Shown here in pieces: positions 40,336 through 49,472 of a stretch of 64,000 bases of DNA. The stretch is taken from assembly GCF_000014865.1 (NCBI RefSeq), contig NC_008576.1:1331501-1395500 (forward strand). The letters are read 5' to 3'. The position numbers and the translations under genes were made by a program. Every line of letters starts with the position of its first letter. Within the stretch, counting starts at the first letter, position 1. This stretch comes from Magnetococcus marinus MC-1 (GTDB lineage Bacteria > Pseudomonadota > Magnetococcia > Magnetococcales > Magnetococcaceae). Below the pieces are notes generated by a model. That model was not told where the DNA came from, did no database searches, and was given only the letters and a program-made list of their open reading frames with translations.

Positions 40336-40953
40336 ATGCGTTTCTTGTTGGGGGTCGTATTATCTCTATTGGTTGGCTGCACGGCACTGCCCCAGTATGA
40401 GCCGCGCCCCATGGAGCAACTGGTGGTGGTGCTGGAGAGTGGCAAGCGCGTGCCGTTGAGCGATCTATTGCCAAAACCCGTGATGGCTGCTGCGGCAACG
40501 TTGCCAGGGGATGGCGTGGGGCTTGATTCATTGGAAGAGAATCGAGACTCTCTGCGGCGTGCTTACGAAAAGGTGGGTTGGGGGAGTCTATTGACCCGTA
40601 TGGATCTTGCCCGCGTCCCTTTTATTGAACGCTGCCTGCATTACGACCTGAATGGCGATTATTTGGTGGATCAATGGGAATTCCAACAAGCCTGGGTGGT
40701 GTGGGGGGCTGAGCTGGCCTTGGGGGAGAAATTGCCCCCCGGCGCGTTGCAGTGGCAGCACGATGGGGTGCAGACGCCACTGAACGGTTTGGCGCTCTCT
40801 AATTGGGATAGCCGACGTTTGCGCTACTGGCTAGAGATGTTAGGACAGCAGCAGCCCGCAGCCGAGGTGGCGCGGACCCTCGATGCGGTAAATCTACTGA
40901 TAGAGTCCAGCAAACCCCGCTACGAATATGGCGATGACAGCCCCGTATCCTGA
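40336..40953 (+). CDS. Predicted lipoprotein with a single EF-hand-like calcium loop
   Basis: I chose ATG 40336 because GGTGGAG precedes it and because MRFLLGVVLSLLVGC is then a textbook lipoprotein signal with lipobox LVGC at Cys15. The reading from 40285 would bury this signal. The mature protein is soluble and mixed in character. At about residue 113 it has DLNGDYLVDQWE, which fits the EF-hand pattern at ligand positions 1, 3, 5, 9 and 12, although the usual Gly at position 6 is Tyr. Family unknown to me. It stands divergently from the giant gene across a shared 319-bp region; being an envelope lipoprotein with a calcium loop next to a calcium-dependent surface giant, it might help assemble or retain it (inference only). 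Confidence 0.72.
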   Translation: MRFLLGVVLSLLVGCTALPQYEPRPMEQLVVVLESGKRVPLSDLLPKPVMAAAATLPGDGVGLDSLEENRDSLRRAYEKVGWGSLLTRMDLARVPFIERCLHYDLNGDYLVDQWEFQQAWVVWGAELALGEKLPPGALQWQHDGVQTPLNGLALSNWDSRRLRYWLEMLGQQQPAAEVARTLDAVNLLIESSKPRYEYGDDSPVS

Positions 40954-41280
40954 AGGTGCATCGCTGGTGCGGCTGCCCGCTTGTGCGGCAGTCGCGGGTA
41001 AAACGAGGCGAGAAATGCGCTGGCCAATGTGATTCACAACATAAAACACAAAGAAATACTGTAATAAATGAAATGAATGCTACGTATCTGAAATGTTGAT
41101 TGGCCTATAAAGCCCTGTTTGGGGTATGCTTGGTTCATCTAGGGGTGTACCTGTGTCTGCTAAGATGCTTTAGCAGCGACGTTGATGACTGGGAAGGGTC
41201 GTTAATATGGGGTGTGCTCGCACGTGTTGCCAACACCTTGGATGGTGTAAAAGGGTGTAAACACCCGCTGGAGAGTCGCT
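40954..41280. other. 327-bp intergenic region before zapE
   Basis: No convincing gene. A TTG-initiated frame at 41100-41351 overlaps zapE, has no ribosome site and no family features. GC-rich inverted-repeat-like sequence just after the lipoprotein stop may act as a weak terminator; the zapE promoter should be here. Confidence 0.4.
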
Positions 41281-42366
41281 ATGTCACGTATGCCAACCAT
41301 TACACCAACGGACCTGTTCAGTGCCCGGGTTCAGGCGGGAACGCTGCGTGATGATGTGGATCAGGTGGCGGTTTTGCCACAGTTGGATCTGTTGGCTGAG
41401 CGTATGAACCAACCTGTGGAACGGGTTGAAAAACGTGGTCTGCAAATCTGGCGTCCGTTGGAGGGGAAAAAGAGTCCACGGGGGCTCTATCTGCATGGTC
41501 CGGTGGGGCGGGGCAAATCCATGTTGATGCAGCTTTTATTCGACGCCGCAGCGGTCTCTGCCAAGCGTCGGGTGCATTTTCATCCGTTTATGGAAGAGTT
41601 GCACCAGCGCATGCACCGCTGCAATCCCCCGCGGGGCATTGATATGCTGGATTATATTGCCAGTGAGCTCTCCCAGGAGACCCGTCTGCTCTGTTTTGAC
41701 GAATTTTTTGTCACCAATATCGGCGATGCCATGCTGCTGGGGCGCTTGCTGGAGTCGCTGTTCAAGTGCGGTGTAACCCTCTGTGCAACCAGTAATTGGG
41801 CGCCGGAAAATCTTTTTCAGGGTGGCTATAACCGGCTAAGTTTTATCCCTTTCTTAAAAATTTTACAGCAGAATGTGACCATTTTGGATTTGGCCCATGG
41901 GGTGGATTGGCGGCGCAATCCGCTGACCGATGGCAGCGAGGGCGAGCTCCAGACGTTTGATCAAATTTTTGAGAGCTGCACCGCCGAGCAGCCCACCCCA
42001 CGGGTGATCCGGCTCAAAAAAGAGGAGATGACGGCGGTTGCTGCGGCCAATGGCTGTTACTGGTTTGATTTTGCGGAGCTCTGCCAGCGTAGCCTTGGGC
42101 GCACCGAATATTTGGATCTGTGCAGCAAGGCTCAGGTGGTACTGCTGTCGGATATCCCTGTGCTTACCGAAGAACTCTCCGACCCCGCCTTGCGCATGGT
42201 GGTGTTGATCGACCTGCTGTATGAACACGGCATCCCGATGCGTATTGACGCGGCCGCCCCGGTGGATGAACTCTGTACCGGAGGGCCAGTCTCCTTTACC
42301 TATCAGCGTACGGCCTCGCGGTTGTATGAGTTGATGCGTAAACCTTTGCCCGAGGTGGCGGCTTAA
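41281..42366 (+). CDS. zapE: ZapE/AFG1-family ATPase
   Basis: 361 residues, close to the usual size. GPVGRGKS at 73-80 is the Walker A loop, LLCFDEF at 137-143 the Walker B strand, and the family-specific stretches YLHGPVGRGKSMLM, HFHPFMEELHQRMH, FVTNIGDAMLLGRL and TSNWAPENLFQGG all appear in order. ATSNW is the sensor 1 region. ZapE in gamma-proteobacteria associates with the division ring under stress, and mitochondrial AFG1 acts in inner-membrane protein quality control. The ATG at 41281 follows GGAGAG. It stands alone here rather than in an operon. Confidence 0.93.
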   Translation: MSRMPTITPTDLFSARVQAGTLRDDVDQVAVLPQLDLLAERMNQPVERVEKRGLQIWRPLEGKKSPRGLYLHGPVGRGKSMLMQLLFDAAAVSAKRRVHFHPFMEELHQRMHRCNPPRGIDMLDYIASELSQETRLLCFDEFFVTNIGDAMLLGRLLESLFKCGVTLCATSNWAPENLFQGGYNRLSFIPFLKILQQNVTILDLAHGVDWRRNPLTDGSEGELQTFDQIFESCTAEQPTPRVIRLKKEEMTAVAAANGCYWFDFAELCQRSLGRTEYLDLCSKAQVVLLSDIPVLTEELSDPALRMVVLIDLLYEHGIPMRIDAAAPVDELCTGGPVSFTYQRTASRLYELMRKPLPEVAA

Positions 42367-42389
42367 CCCTGCGTTGGGGGCGGTGCGTC

Positions 42390-43112
42390 CTACCAGAGGG
42401 GTCGTTTAATCGGTCCGCTTTTCAGGATGGCGCGAAACTGTGTCATGGCCTCATCCTTAGATAGGCCAACCTGCATGCGGGGATCGTAGAGGGCGCGCAG
42501 CAGAAAGCTATCCTGTAAGCTGGGCTGGCTCATGCTGCACTGGTTATTAAAGATGGAGGGGCGCACCGCATCGCTATCATTGGGTAGTCCCATGACCTGA
42601 TTGAGCTCTTCTAAAATACAGTTATCCACACCACGATCTGGGCCATTGCGATCAATGACCACATAGCCCCGTATAATCTCCGAACGGCTATTTTTGGCCG
42701 TAATAAAAAAACAGACACCATGTTTCACCAGGGTTTGCAGCAGTGGCTGGCTGACCCCCGGCAGTTTAAGATTGGCCATCTGGCTGCGCTCCACATAGAA
42801 GAGATGGAGACCGGCGGAGCCTTTTTCTTGGCCTTTAAGGTGTTTAAAGGCCAATCCCGTTAGATTAGAGATGCGGGTTAGGTGTACCTTGGTCCACTCA
42901 AGCTGCTCTTTTTTGGGGGTGCCATGGATGGCCAAGGTGACCGCGTGACCGCTGGGCCATTTGCTTAAACGCTGTGGGGCGGCCACCTCTTTATATTCCG
43001 ACTGAAACACCACCTCTTCAAAAAAACGCTCCATTTGCGCTTGGCTGGCTGCCTGTAGCGGGTAGGGTAGCAGCAGTAGCCATAAAATAAAGAGGGCACG
43101 TAGATCCATCAT
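42390..43112 (-). CDS. DUF2927-family secreted protein
   Basis: I use ATG 43112, which follows AGGAG and begins MMDLRALFILWLLLLPYPLQA, a signal peptide likely cut after AQA/QAA; the longer frame to 43151 places extra residues ahead of it. The 240-residue product shows the DUF2927 pattern: GHAVTLAIHG, an acidic middle, DNCILEELNQVMGLPNDSDA (the conserved Cys-Glu-Glu and GLPNDS), SIFNN and LLRALYDPRMQVGLSKDEA. The ExxQxxGLPND layout recalls a zincin-like protease remnant lacking the full HExxH set, so activity is uncertain. Probably periplasmic. Convergent with zapE, with 23 bp between stops. Confidence 0.8.
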   Translation of the reverse strand: MMDLRALFILWLLLLPYPLQAASQAQMERFFEEVVFQSEYKEVAAPQRLSKWPSGHAVTLAIHGTPKKEQLEWTKVHLTRISNLTGLAFKHLKGQEKGSAGLHLFYVERSQMANLKLPGVSQPLLQTLVKHGVCFFITAKNSRSEIIRGYVVIDRNGPDRGVDNCILEELNQVMGLPNDSDAVRPSIFNNQCSMSQPSLQDSFLLRALYDPRMQVGLSKDEAMTQFRAILKSGPIKRPLW

Positions 43113-43482
43113 GGGGGAGCTCCTGTCAAAATAGAGGTTGCACTTTATCATAGCGGCTCCTGATCCTGTGCGGGGATTTTTTTAGGCTGAAACCGCAATG
43201 AGCACGGAGCCCACGTGTTGGCCGCTGCCAAAAGCGTCTTATGTTTTTAATCTTTATAGAAAAAGTTTCAGGGGTTGCCCTGGGTTCGTGGAGGGTGCGC
43301 CCTTATGTCGCAAACGTGGTTAAATTGTCGCCAAGCCGTTACATCAGTGCCCCTAGTTTTTCGTAAGCAAGGGGTATAGTGTGCGGCTTACTAGGGAAGT
43401 TGAGCCCTGCGGTTGCGTTTCAACCGTTTTGTGGTGGTCACACCCAAGAATTTACTGAACCTGAATGCGGAGTGTGCCGAGC
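43113..43482. other. 370-bp intergenic region between the DUF2927 gene and the acyl-CoA synthetase
   Basis: Divergent promoters are expected here. A frame at 43379-43606 overlaps the synthetase and lacks family features, so I discount it. I see no clear hairpin or operator. Confidence 0.4.
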
Positions 43483-45603
43483 ATGCATGACAATTTGGAT
43501 GCCATTTTTAATCCCCAGTCTATTGCAGTGGTTGGGGCCAGCAACCGTCCCGGTAGTGTGGGGCACGCTATCTTTTCCAACCTGTTGGGTACCTTTCAAG
43601 GGGTGATCTACCCGGTCAATCCGCGTAACATGGCGGTGTTGGGGGTACGGGCCTACCCTTCAGTGGCTGAGCTGCCTGAAACGGTGGATTTGGTGGTGGT
43701 GGTGGTACCCACTGCCCAGGTTGCTGCGGTGGTGGATGAGGCCGGTCAACGTGGGGTACGCGGTGCCATTGTGATTACCGCAGGTTTTAAAGAGGTGGGC
43801 GGCGAAGGTCTGGAGCATGAAAACCACCTTAAAGCGGTGGTGGCTAAACATGGCATGGCCCTGGTGGGGCCCAACTGCCTGGGGGTGATTAATGCCCACA
43901 ATTCGGTGCGCATGAATGCCAGCTTTGCCACCAAAAGCCCCAGTGCAGGCAACATCGCTTTTATCTCTCAATCGGGGGCGCTCTGTACGGCTGTATTGGA
44001 TTATGCCATGGGGCGCAACATTGGCTTTTCCAAATTTATCAGCTTTGGCAACAAAGCCGATGTCACCGAGTGCGACCTGCTGGAGTATCTGAAAGATGAT
44101 CCCGATACCGATGCCATCTTGATGTATCTGGAAGATGTGAGTGATGGTCGGCGCTTTATCGAAACCGCCCGTCGTGTGGCCTGGGAGAGCAAAAAACCGA
44201 TGCTGGCGATTAAATCCGGCACCTCGGCTGAGGGTAAAAAGGCGGCGACTTCTCACACTGGGGCGTTGGCTGGCTCTGAAGCGGCCTATGATGCCATTTT
44301 CTTGCAGAGTGGCATTCAACGGGTCGAGACCATTAGTGAGCTGTTTGAATATGCGCAAGGCTTTAGCCAGCAGCCGCTACCGAAGGGTAACCGCATCGCC
44401 ATTGTTACCAATGCCGGTGGTCCGGGCATTATGGCCACCGATGCACTGGAGCGGCACGGCTTGCAGTTGGCGACCCTCTCCGACGCCACCAAAAGCCGCT
44501 TGAAAGCCAAACTTCCCCCTACCGCCAACATCAACAATCCGGTGGATGTCATTGGGGACGCCCACCATGATCGCTATGAAGCGGCCCTGGATTTGGTGCT
44601 GGCCGATGAGGGTGTGGATGGGGTGGTGGTGATTTTGACCCCCCAAGCCATGACCGATGTGCTGGAAACCGCCCAGATTGTGCCCCGTGCCAGCAGCCGA
44701 GGTAAGCCGGTGTTGTGCGCCTTTATGGGGGTTATGGATGTGCAAGAAGGGGTGGCCTATCTGCGTAACCATGGTATCCCCAACTATGAGTTTCCTGAAG
44801 CCGCCGTGCGGGCCATGGCGGCCATGTCGCGCTTTAGTGAGCGGTTGCACTATCAACGTCGGCACGCAGCCCCGCAGTTTGATGTGGACTTGGGCAAAGT
44901 TCAGCAGTTGATCGAGGGTTTTCTGGGGGAGGCCGATAGCCGCCTGTTGCACCAAGCGGAAGCGGGGCAGATTATGGCCGCTTATGGTTTGCCGGTCTTG
45001 AAAAACGGTTTGGCAACCTCCCTGGAAGATCTGGAGCGGGTTTTGGATGAGGTGGGTCTGCCGGTTGCCATGAAAATCAGTTCGCCGGATATTGTGCATA
45101 AGAGCGATGCGGGCGGCGTGATGATTAAGCTTAAAACGCGGGAAGCCGCCCGCGAGGCGTTTACCACCATTGTCGCCAACGCCAAGGCGTATGATGCAAA
45201 CGCCAGAATCACCGGGGTCTATGTTGAGCAGATGGCGAAAAAAGGGGTTGAGGTGATTTTGGGTTCATCCCGTGATCCTAAATTTGGCCCGCTGGTCATG
45301 TTCGGTTTAGGTGGGGTGATGGTCGAGGTGTTTAAGGATGTGACCTTCCGTCTGGCCCCTATGTGGGAGATTAGTGCAGAGCGCATGGTGCAAGAGGTCA
45401 AAGCCTATAAAATTTTACAAGGGGTGCGGGGCAACCCTGCGTCGGATGTCGAGTCTATTCGTGAGGCGATTTTGCGAGTGTCACAAATGCTCACGGATAA
45501 TCCGCAGATTCAGGAGTTGGATATCAATCCCATGATCGTGCACGCCGAGGGTTTGGGGTCGGCGGTGGCGGATTGTCGTATGGTGATTGAGCGACGTCGT
45601 TAA
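43483..45603 (+). CDS. NDP-forming acyl-CoA (acetyl-CoA) synthetase, fused alpha and beta subunits
   Basis: ATG 43483 follows CGGAG by ten bases and gives MHDNLDAIFNPQSIAVVGAS, the standard family start; an ATG at 43465 would add six residues. About 706 residues: CoA-binding domain (VVGASNRPGSVGHAIF), a CoA-ligase core with ISQSGALCTAVLDYA, the phospho-histidine loop ATSHTGALAGSEAAYDA (H258), NAGGPGIMATDALE, and a C-terminal ATP-grasp domain (MKISSPDIVHKSDAGGVMIK). The enzyme interconverts acyl-CoA + NDP + phosphate with acid + CoA + NTP. No GNAT domain follows, so it is not the protein acetyltransferase Pat form. A strong terminator follows directly, and the gene is monocistronic. Confidence 0.93.
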   Translation: MHDNLDAIFNPQSIAVVGASNRPGSVGHAIFSNLLGTFQGVIYPVNPRNMAVLGVRAYPSVAELPETVDLVVVVVPTAQVAAVVDEAGQRGVRGAIVITAGFKEVGGEGLEHENHLKAVVAKHGMALVGPNCLGVINAHNSVRMNASFATKSPSAGNIAFISQSGALCTAVLDYAMGRNIGFSKFISFGNKADVTECDLLEYLKDDPDTDAILMYLEDVSDGRRFIETARRVAWESKKPMLAIKSGTSAEGKKAATSHTGALAGSEAAYDAIFLQSGIQRVETISELFEYAQGFSQQPLPKGNRIAIVTNAGGPGIMATDALERHGLQLATLSDATKSRLKAKLPPTANINNPVDVIGDAHHDRYEAALDLVLADEGVDGVVVILTPQAMTDVLETAQIVPRASSRGKPVLCAFMGVMDVQEGVAYLRNHGIPNYEFPEAAVRAMAAMSRFSERLHYQRRHAAPQFDVDLGKVQQLIEGFLGEADSRLLHQAEAGQIMAAYGLPVLKNGLATSLEDLERVLDEVGLPVAMKISSPDIVHKSDAGGVMIKLKTREAAREAFTTIVANAKAYDANARITGVYVEQMAKKGVEVILGSSRDPKFGPLVMFGLGGVMVEVFKDVTFRLAPMWEISAERMVQEVKAYKILQGVRGNPASDVESIREAILRVSQMLTDNPQIQELDINPMIVHAEGLGSAVADCRMVIERRR

Positions 45604-45624
45604 ACCGTTGCTATAAATCTTCTA

Positions 45625-45660
45625 TAAAAGCCCGCTAAAGCAGCCTTTAGCGGGCTTTTA
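45625..45660 (+). terminator. Intrinsic terminator of the acyl-CoA synthetase gene
   Basis: A 16-bp perfect stem (TAAAAGCCCGCTAAAG and its complement) closes a CAGC loop and ends in a T-rich run. It begins 22 bp after the stop codon and looks able to work in both directions. Confidence 0.9.
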
Positions 45661-45861
45661 TTTGGGTGATTAGGAACGATTCTTAATCGGCCCTATTGCT
45701 GCTGGTAAGCGGGCGGAAATTAAGGTAACGTGACCGGTAGAGGGGGTAGTGTCCCGTTTTGGTTGCTTTTGGCTGAATGGGCCAGCAGGGTGAGGGGGAT
45801 ACTATGGTCGTGGCATGCTTGTGAAGGTCGCTTTACATAGAAAGTAGGGTCTTAGCCCGTG

Positions 45862-48807
45862 ATGTTTTCGTGGAAATGGGTTGTGGCAACCATCTTGGCA
45901 CTGACGGTGTTGGTCAGTCTGTTGGTTGCGAGCCATTATTACTATCTGGAGCAGAGCAATCGCGATGCGTTGAGCCAGCGGGCGGGTTCGACGGTGCAAC
46001 TCTTATCCATAGCGGCTCACCGTGCGGTGTTGTCGGAGGATCTGAATACCCTAAAAGATCTCGCACGACAGGCTTTTAAACAGCCGGATGTCAGTTACTT
46101 TACCATCCAGGATGCGGATGGACATTTTTTGCTGTTTCAGGGGCGTGATGGGATCACCCAGGAAAACTATAAAAAGCGTGCGGACATGGCCCACGCCGTC
46201 GCCATTATTAAAGAGAGCGGCTATATTTTTGCGATGGTCGAGTTGGGTCTTTCTCGTGCCCAGATGCAGCAGGTGGTCAACCGTGCCATGCTGTGGAGCT
46301 GGAGTGTCGGGGGGGGGCTGTGGCTATTGGGCTGCTGTGCCATTTTAGTGGTTGGTTGGCGGTTGGGTCGGGGGGAGTTGCGCTATCATGGGCTGTTTGC
46401 CAATCACACCGCCATTAAACTGCTGGTGGACCCTCAAAATGATTACCGAATCATTGATGCCAACGGGGCGGCAGAGCAATTTTACGGGTATAGTCGGCAG
46501 CAGCTCTGCGGTTTAAAAATAAGCCAAATCAATGTGCTGTCAGAGCTGGAAATTGTTCATGAAATGGCAAATGCCAGCCGGGAGGGGCGCGACTATTTTT
46601 TCTTTCGCCACCGGTTGGCCAACGGTGAAGAGCGTGAGGTGGAGGTGCACTCTGGCCCAGTATTGCTGGATGGCCGCACCATTCTTTACCAAATCGTACA
46701 TGATGTAACCCAGCGGCGGCGCACAGAGCAGGAGCTGGAGCGGAGTCGTACGGAGCTGGAACTGGCTAATCGGCGTTTACATACGGTGTTGGACGGGCTG
46801 GAAGCCACGGTCTTTGTGGCAGACAGTCGCACCTTGCAGGTGCTCTATGTTAACCATGCCATGTGGGGTCTGGTGGGGGATGTGGTGGGGCAGAGTGTGA
46901 CCCGGTTGTTTAGTCGCGGTGGAGAAGCGGCCCCCGTTGAATTTTGGCAGCCCCAACAGCTTTGGCCCAAGTTGGGGGAGCATGCTACCCGCGAATATCA
47001 ACACCCCCTGGATGGTAAGTGGTATCTGGCCCATATTCATGGTGTTGAGTGGTGCGATGGACGGCTGGTGCGTCTGGAAATTGCCACCGATATTAGTCGT
47101 CTTAAAGAGTCCCAGCGGGCCATCCACCAAGCGATGGAGTTGGCCGAGGCATCCGATCAAGCCAAGGGTGTGTTGTTGGAGACGGTTAGTCATGCCTTTG
47201 TGCAGCCACTGCAACAGATTGTGCAGCTGTTGTCGGTCATTCGTGAAGATCCCCTCCTAAACCAACAGGGACACCGGGTGGTTGCCATGGAGCGGGTGGT
47301 CGCGCAGCTCAATGCGCGCATTCAGGATCTACACGCGCTCAGTCAATTACAGGGACAAAGTGCTGCGGGATTGGAGCGTGTGCCGTTTCGTTTTGGGCCG
47401 CTGCTCGAGCGGTTGCGAGGCTACGATTCTATGGTGGCTCTTGCAGAGAGGGGAGCACAGGTTGTTTTGGATTTGGATGATGCCGCCGCCGATCAGCGCT
47501 TTATGGGCGACCCTGGCCGCTATCTTCAGTTGTTGAGTGCTCTGTTACGGATCTACACCCTGGGGGATCCTAGCGGGCGTATTGTGCTACGGTTGCTCAT
47601 TGCCCAAATGGAGGGGTTGGAGACGACTGTGCATTTGGAGGTTTTGCCAGAGCAGCAGGGTGTAACCAAAAAGTCGATGCTTTACAGACCTTTATTGCTC
47701 AATCCTCACGTTGTTGAGGGGGGTGAGCTGGCGTTGTTGTTGGTGGTGCGGTTGGCCGAGTGGTTGGGTGTTTCTGTGGATATTGCCCACGAGGGGGAGG
47801 GCTTGCCCGCTTTTCGGTTGCGGTTTCGATTGACGGTCGTGGAGCACGCCTCCTACCCTGAAAGCGTGGATGGGCCGCACCTTGTAAATGTTGCCACCAC
47901 CTTCGTAGCGAGCGCTTTGCCTGAATATCCCGCAATGGGTGAGTTGCCCGCTGGGGTGGGTCATGCAGAGGTGATCAGCCATCTTGGGGTTGGCCATGGA
48001 GGGGGGCTTTACCAAAGGCCCTTAAAGCTGTTGCTGATTGAGGATGATCTGCCCAATCAACTCTCTATGCGTAAGCAATTGGAGGATCGTGGGCACCACG
48101 TGTTTCTCGCACAGACCGGGCCGGAGGGGCTGGCTTTGGCTCAAGTTGAAACATGGGATTTCGTGTTGGTGGCGCATCCCGTGGCTGGTATGAGCGGGCT
48201 GGAAGTGGTGCAGCAGTTGCGCCAAGCAGAGGGTGAGCAGGATGCAGAGTCGGTGCCTGTGGTGGTCATGTTGGTAGAGGTAACACGCCAAATGGTCGAG
48301 GCGTCTCATCAGGCCGGTGGAGACGAGGTGTTGGCAAAGCCCGTTAACACGGAACGGTTAACCGCCTTGATCCGGCGTTTTACAGGGACAAAAGAGCAGG
48401 CGCCAGAGATATCCGACCCTATGCAGGAACTTGAGATGACACAACAGCTAAATTATGCGCATTTGGATAATCTGTTGGCGGAGATGTCTCTTGAGGCATT
48501 TCAGAAGCTTTCGAGCCGTTTTGAGCAAAATGCCCTGGGCTATTTACAAAAAGCGGCGGAGGGGTTGCAAGCCAGGGATGAAACGGCGGTACATGTGGCG
48601 TTGCACACTTTGGCGGGTTCTGCGGCAAGCTTTGGCTTGGCCGAGTTGGCGGAGCGCATGCGTCATGCCAGCCACCAAACGGTCGAAGCGGATGGTGTTC
48701 GGTTAGAGAGTGAAATTTTACAAGCGCGGGCGGAACTCTCTATCGGTATGCAGGAACTAAGCGCTTATGTGGCGGCAAAACTGGGTGACCATGCAGAACC
48801 GCAATAA
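45862..48807 (+). CDS. Degenerate membrane-bound hybrid histidine kinase with intact HPt domain
   Basis: ATG 45862 (GTG 45859 is equally close to a weak ribosome site); 981 residues. TM1 about 6-26, a ~115-residue extracytoplasmic sensor, TM2 about 145-170, then two PAS domains (IIDANGAAEQFYGYSRQQL; VLYVNHAMWGLVGDVVGQS), a DHp-like helix, an ATPase-like region, a receiver and a C-terminal HPt. The H-box reads TVSHAFVQPLQQI: H444 is kept but the usual Glu after it is Ala. The ATPase region lacks an N-box (YLQLLSALLRIYTL has no Asn) and I see no clear G-boxes. The receiver keeps IEDD and LAKP, but the phosphate-accepting Asp is Ala771 (VLVAHPVAGMSG). The HPt keeps H915 in ALHTLAGSAASFG. A phosphorelay via HPt with another kinase is possible; autonomous kinase activity is doubtful. 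Confidence 0.82.
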   Translation: MFSWKWVVATILALTVLVSLLVASHYYYLEQSNRDALSQRAGSTVQLLSIAAHRAVLSEDLNTLKDLARQAFKQPDVSYFTIQDADGHFLLFQGRDGITQENYKKRADMAHAVAIIKESGYIFAMVELGLSRAQMQQVVNRAMLWSWSVGGGLWLLGCCAILVVGWRLGRGELRYHGLFANHTAIKLLVDPQNDYRIIDANGAAEQFYGYSRQQLCGLKISQINVLSELEIVHEMANASREGRDYFFFRHRLANGEEREVEVHSGPVLLDGRTILYQIVHDVTQRRRTEQELERSRTELELANRRLHTVLDGLEATVFVADSRTLQVLYVNHAMWGLVGDVVGQSVTRLFSRGGEAAPVEFWQPQQLWPKLGEHATREYQHPLDGKWYLAHIHGVEWCDGRLVRLEIATDISRLKESQRAIHQAMELAEASDQAKGVLLETVSHAFVQPLQQIVQLLSVIREDPLLNQQGHRVVAMERVVAQLNARIQDLHALSQLQGQSAAGLERVPFRFGPLLERLRGYDSMVALAERGAQVVLDLDDAAADQRFMGDPGRYLQLLSALLRIYTLGDPSGRIVLRLLIAQMEGLETTVHLEVLPEQQGVTKKSMLYRPLLLNPHVVEGGELALLLVVRLAEWLGVSVDIAHEGEGLPAFRLRFRLTVVEHASYPESVDGPHLVNVATTFVASALPEYPAMGELPAGVGHAEVISHLGVGHGGGLYQRPLKLLLIEDDLPNQLSMRKQLEDRGHHVFLAQTGPEGLALAQVETWDFVLVAHPVAGMSGLEVVQQLRQAEGEQDAESVPVVVMLVEVTRQMVEASHQAGGDEVLAKPVNTERLTALIRRFTGTKEQAPEISDPMQELEMTQQLNYAHLDNLLAEMSLEAFQKLSSRFEQNALGYLQKAAEGLQARDETAVHVALHTLAGSAASFGLAELAERMRHASHQTVEADGVRLESEILQARAELSIGMQELSAYVAAKLGDHAEPQ

Positions 48808-48884
48808 AGGGTGGATTGATGTTGGATAAGATAATTTTGGCCTAGGTAGAGTGTCATTCTAGGAGAATGGATGGAGCGCAGATT

Positions 48885-49397
48885 GTGAAATTAGAACGCG
48901 AGTTGTTACGTAAGATCGAGTTTTTTCAAAAATTTAATGATGATGAGTTGGATAAGCTGCTTTCAGAAGAGAGTTTTTTTTCTTTCTATCAAACCGATGA
49001 ATTTATTATTCGGGAAGGTGACAGTAATAATTGTTGCCTGTTTGTGTTGATTGGGGGTGAGGCGCGCGTCACCAAGTTAGACGAGCTTGGGCAGGCTCAA
49101 GAGGTAGGAACCCTGCCCCAAGGGGCGATCTTTGGTGAGATGTCCTTTATAACGCGGCAAAAGCGTTTTAGCAGTGTGTTGGCGGCCACAGACTGTACCG
49201 TGCTTAAAGTTGACCCCCAGGCCCTGGAGAGTATGGACAGCAATATCCATATTCTCATCCAGCAAGAGCTGATTCGGTTGCTGGTGTTGCGTCTGGACCA
49301 ATCCAACACCCGCCAAGCGCGTAAGGATCTGGTCAATCAGGAGTTGGTCTCATCCATTCGCCAAATGCATAAACGGTTAGATGGGCCGGGTTTGTGA
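48885..49397 (+). CDS. Cyclic-nucleotide-binding (CRP-like fold) domain protein without HTH
   Basis: I prefer GTG 48885 (MKLERELLRKIEFF), which has GGAG eight bases upstream; ATG 48867 lies only one base after AGGAG. The 170-residue product has a cNMP jelly roll: FIIREGDSNNCCLFVLIGGEARV, then the phosphate-binding cassette GAIFGEMSFITRQKRFSSVLA. It holds the GE pair, but the usual PRSA/PRTA arginine region reads QKRFSS, so ligand binding is plausible but not assured. No DNA-binding domain follows; the C-terminal tail is helical and charged. It begins 78 bp after the hybrid kinase in the same direction and may be its partner. Confidence 0.8.
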   Translation: MKLERELLRKIEFFQKFNDDELDKLLSEESFFSFYQTDEFIIREGDSNNCCLFVLIGGEARVTKLDELGQAQEVGTLPQGAIFGEMSFITRQKRFSSVLAATDCTVLKVDPQALESMDSNIHILIQQELIRLLVLRLDQSNTRQARKDLVNQELVSSIRQMHKRLDGPGL

Positions 49398-49424
49398 TCC
49401 CTTGAAGCCAGTGATGTATGAAGG

Positions 49425-49455
49425 ACCCCCTTTGACGATGGAAGGGGGTTTTTTT
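49425..49455 (+). terminator. Intrinsic terminator between the cNMP gene and the MFS gene
   Basis: CCCCCTT (49426-49432) pairs with AAGGGGG (49442-49448) across a 9-base loop and is followed by a run of seven or more T. The MFS start codon follows only 18 bp later, so some readthrough could feed it. Confidence 0.8.
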
Positions 49456-49472
49456 ATGAAGGTGAACCGTCG

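Noticed and set aside
41100-41351. 83-codon TTG frame upstream of zapE
   Set aside because: Overlaps the zapE start, no ribosome site, and composition unlike the neighbours.
43660-44358. 232-codon minus-strand frame inside the acyl-CoA synthetase gene
   Set aside because: Antisense shadow of a well-supported enzyme gene; no family features.
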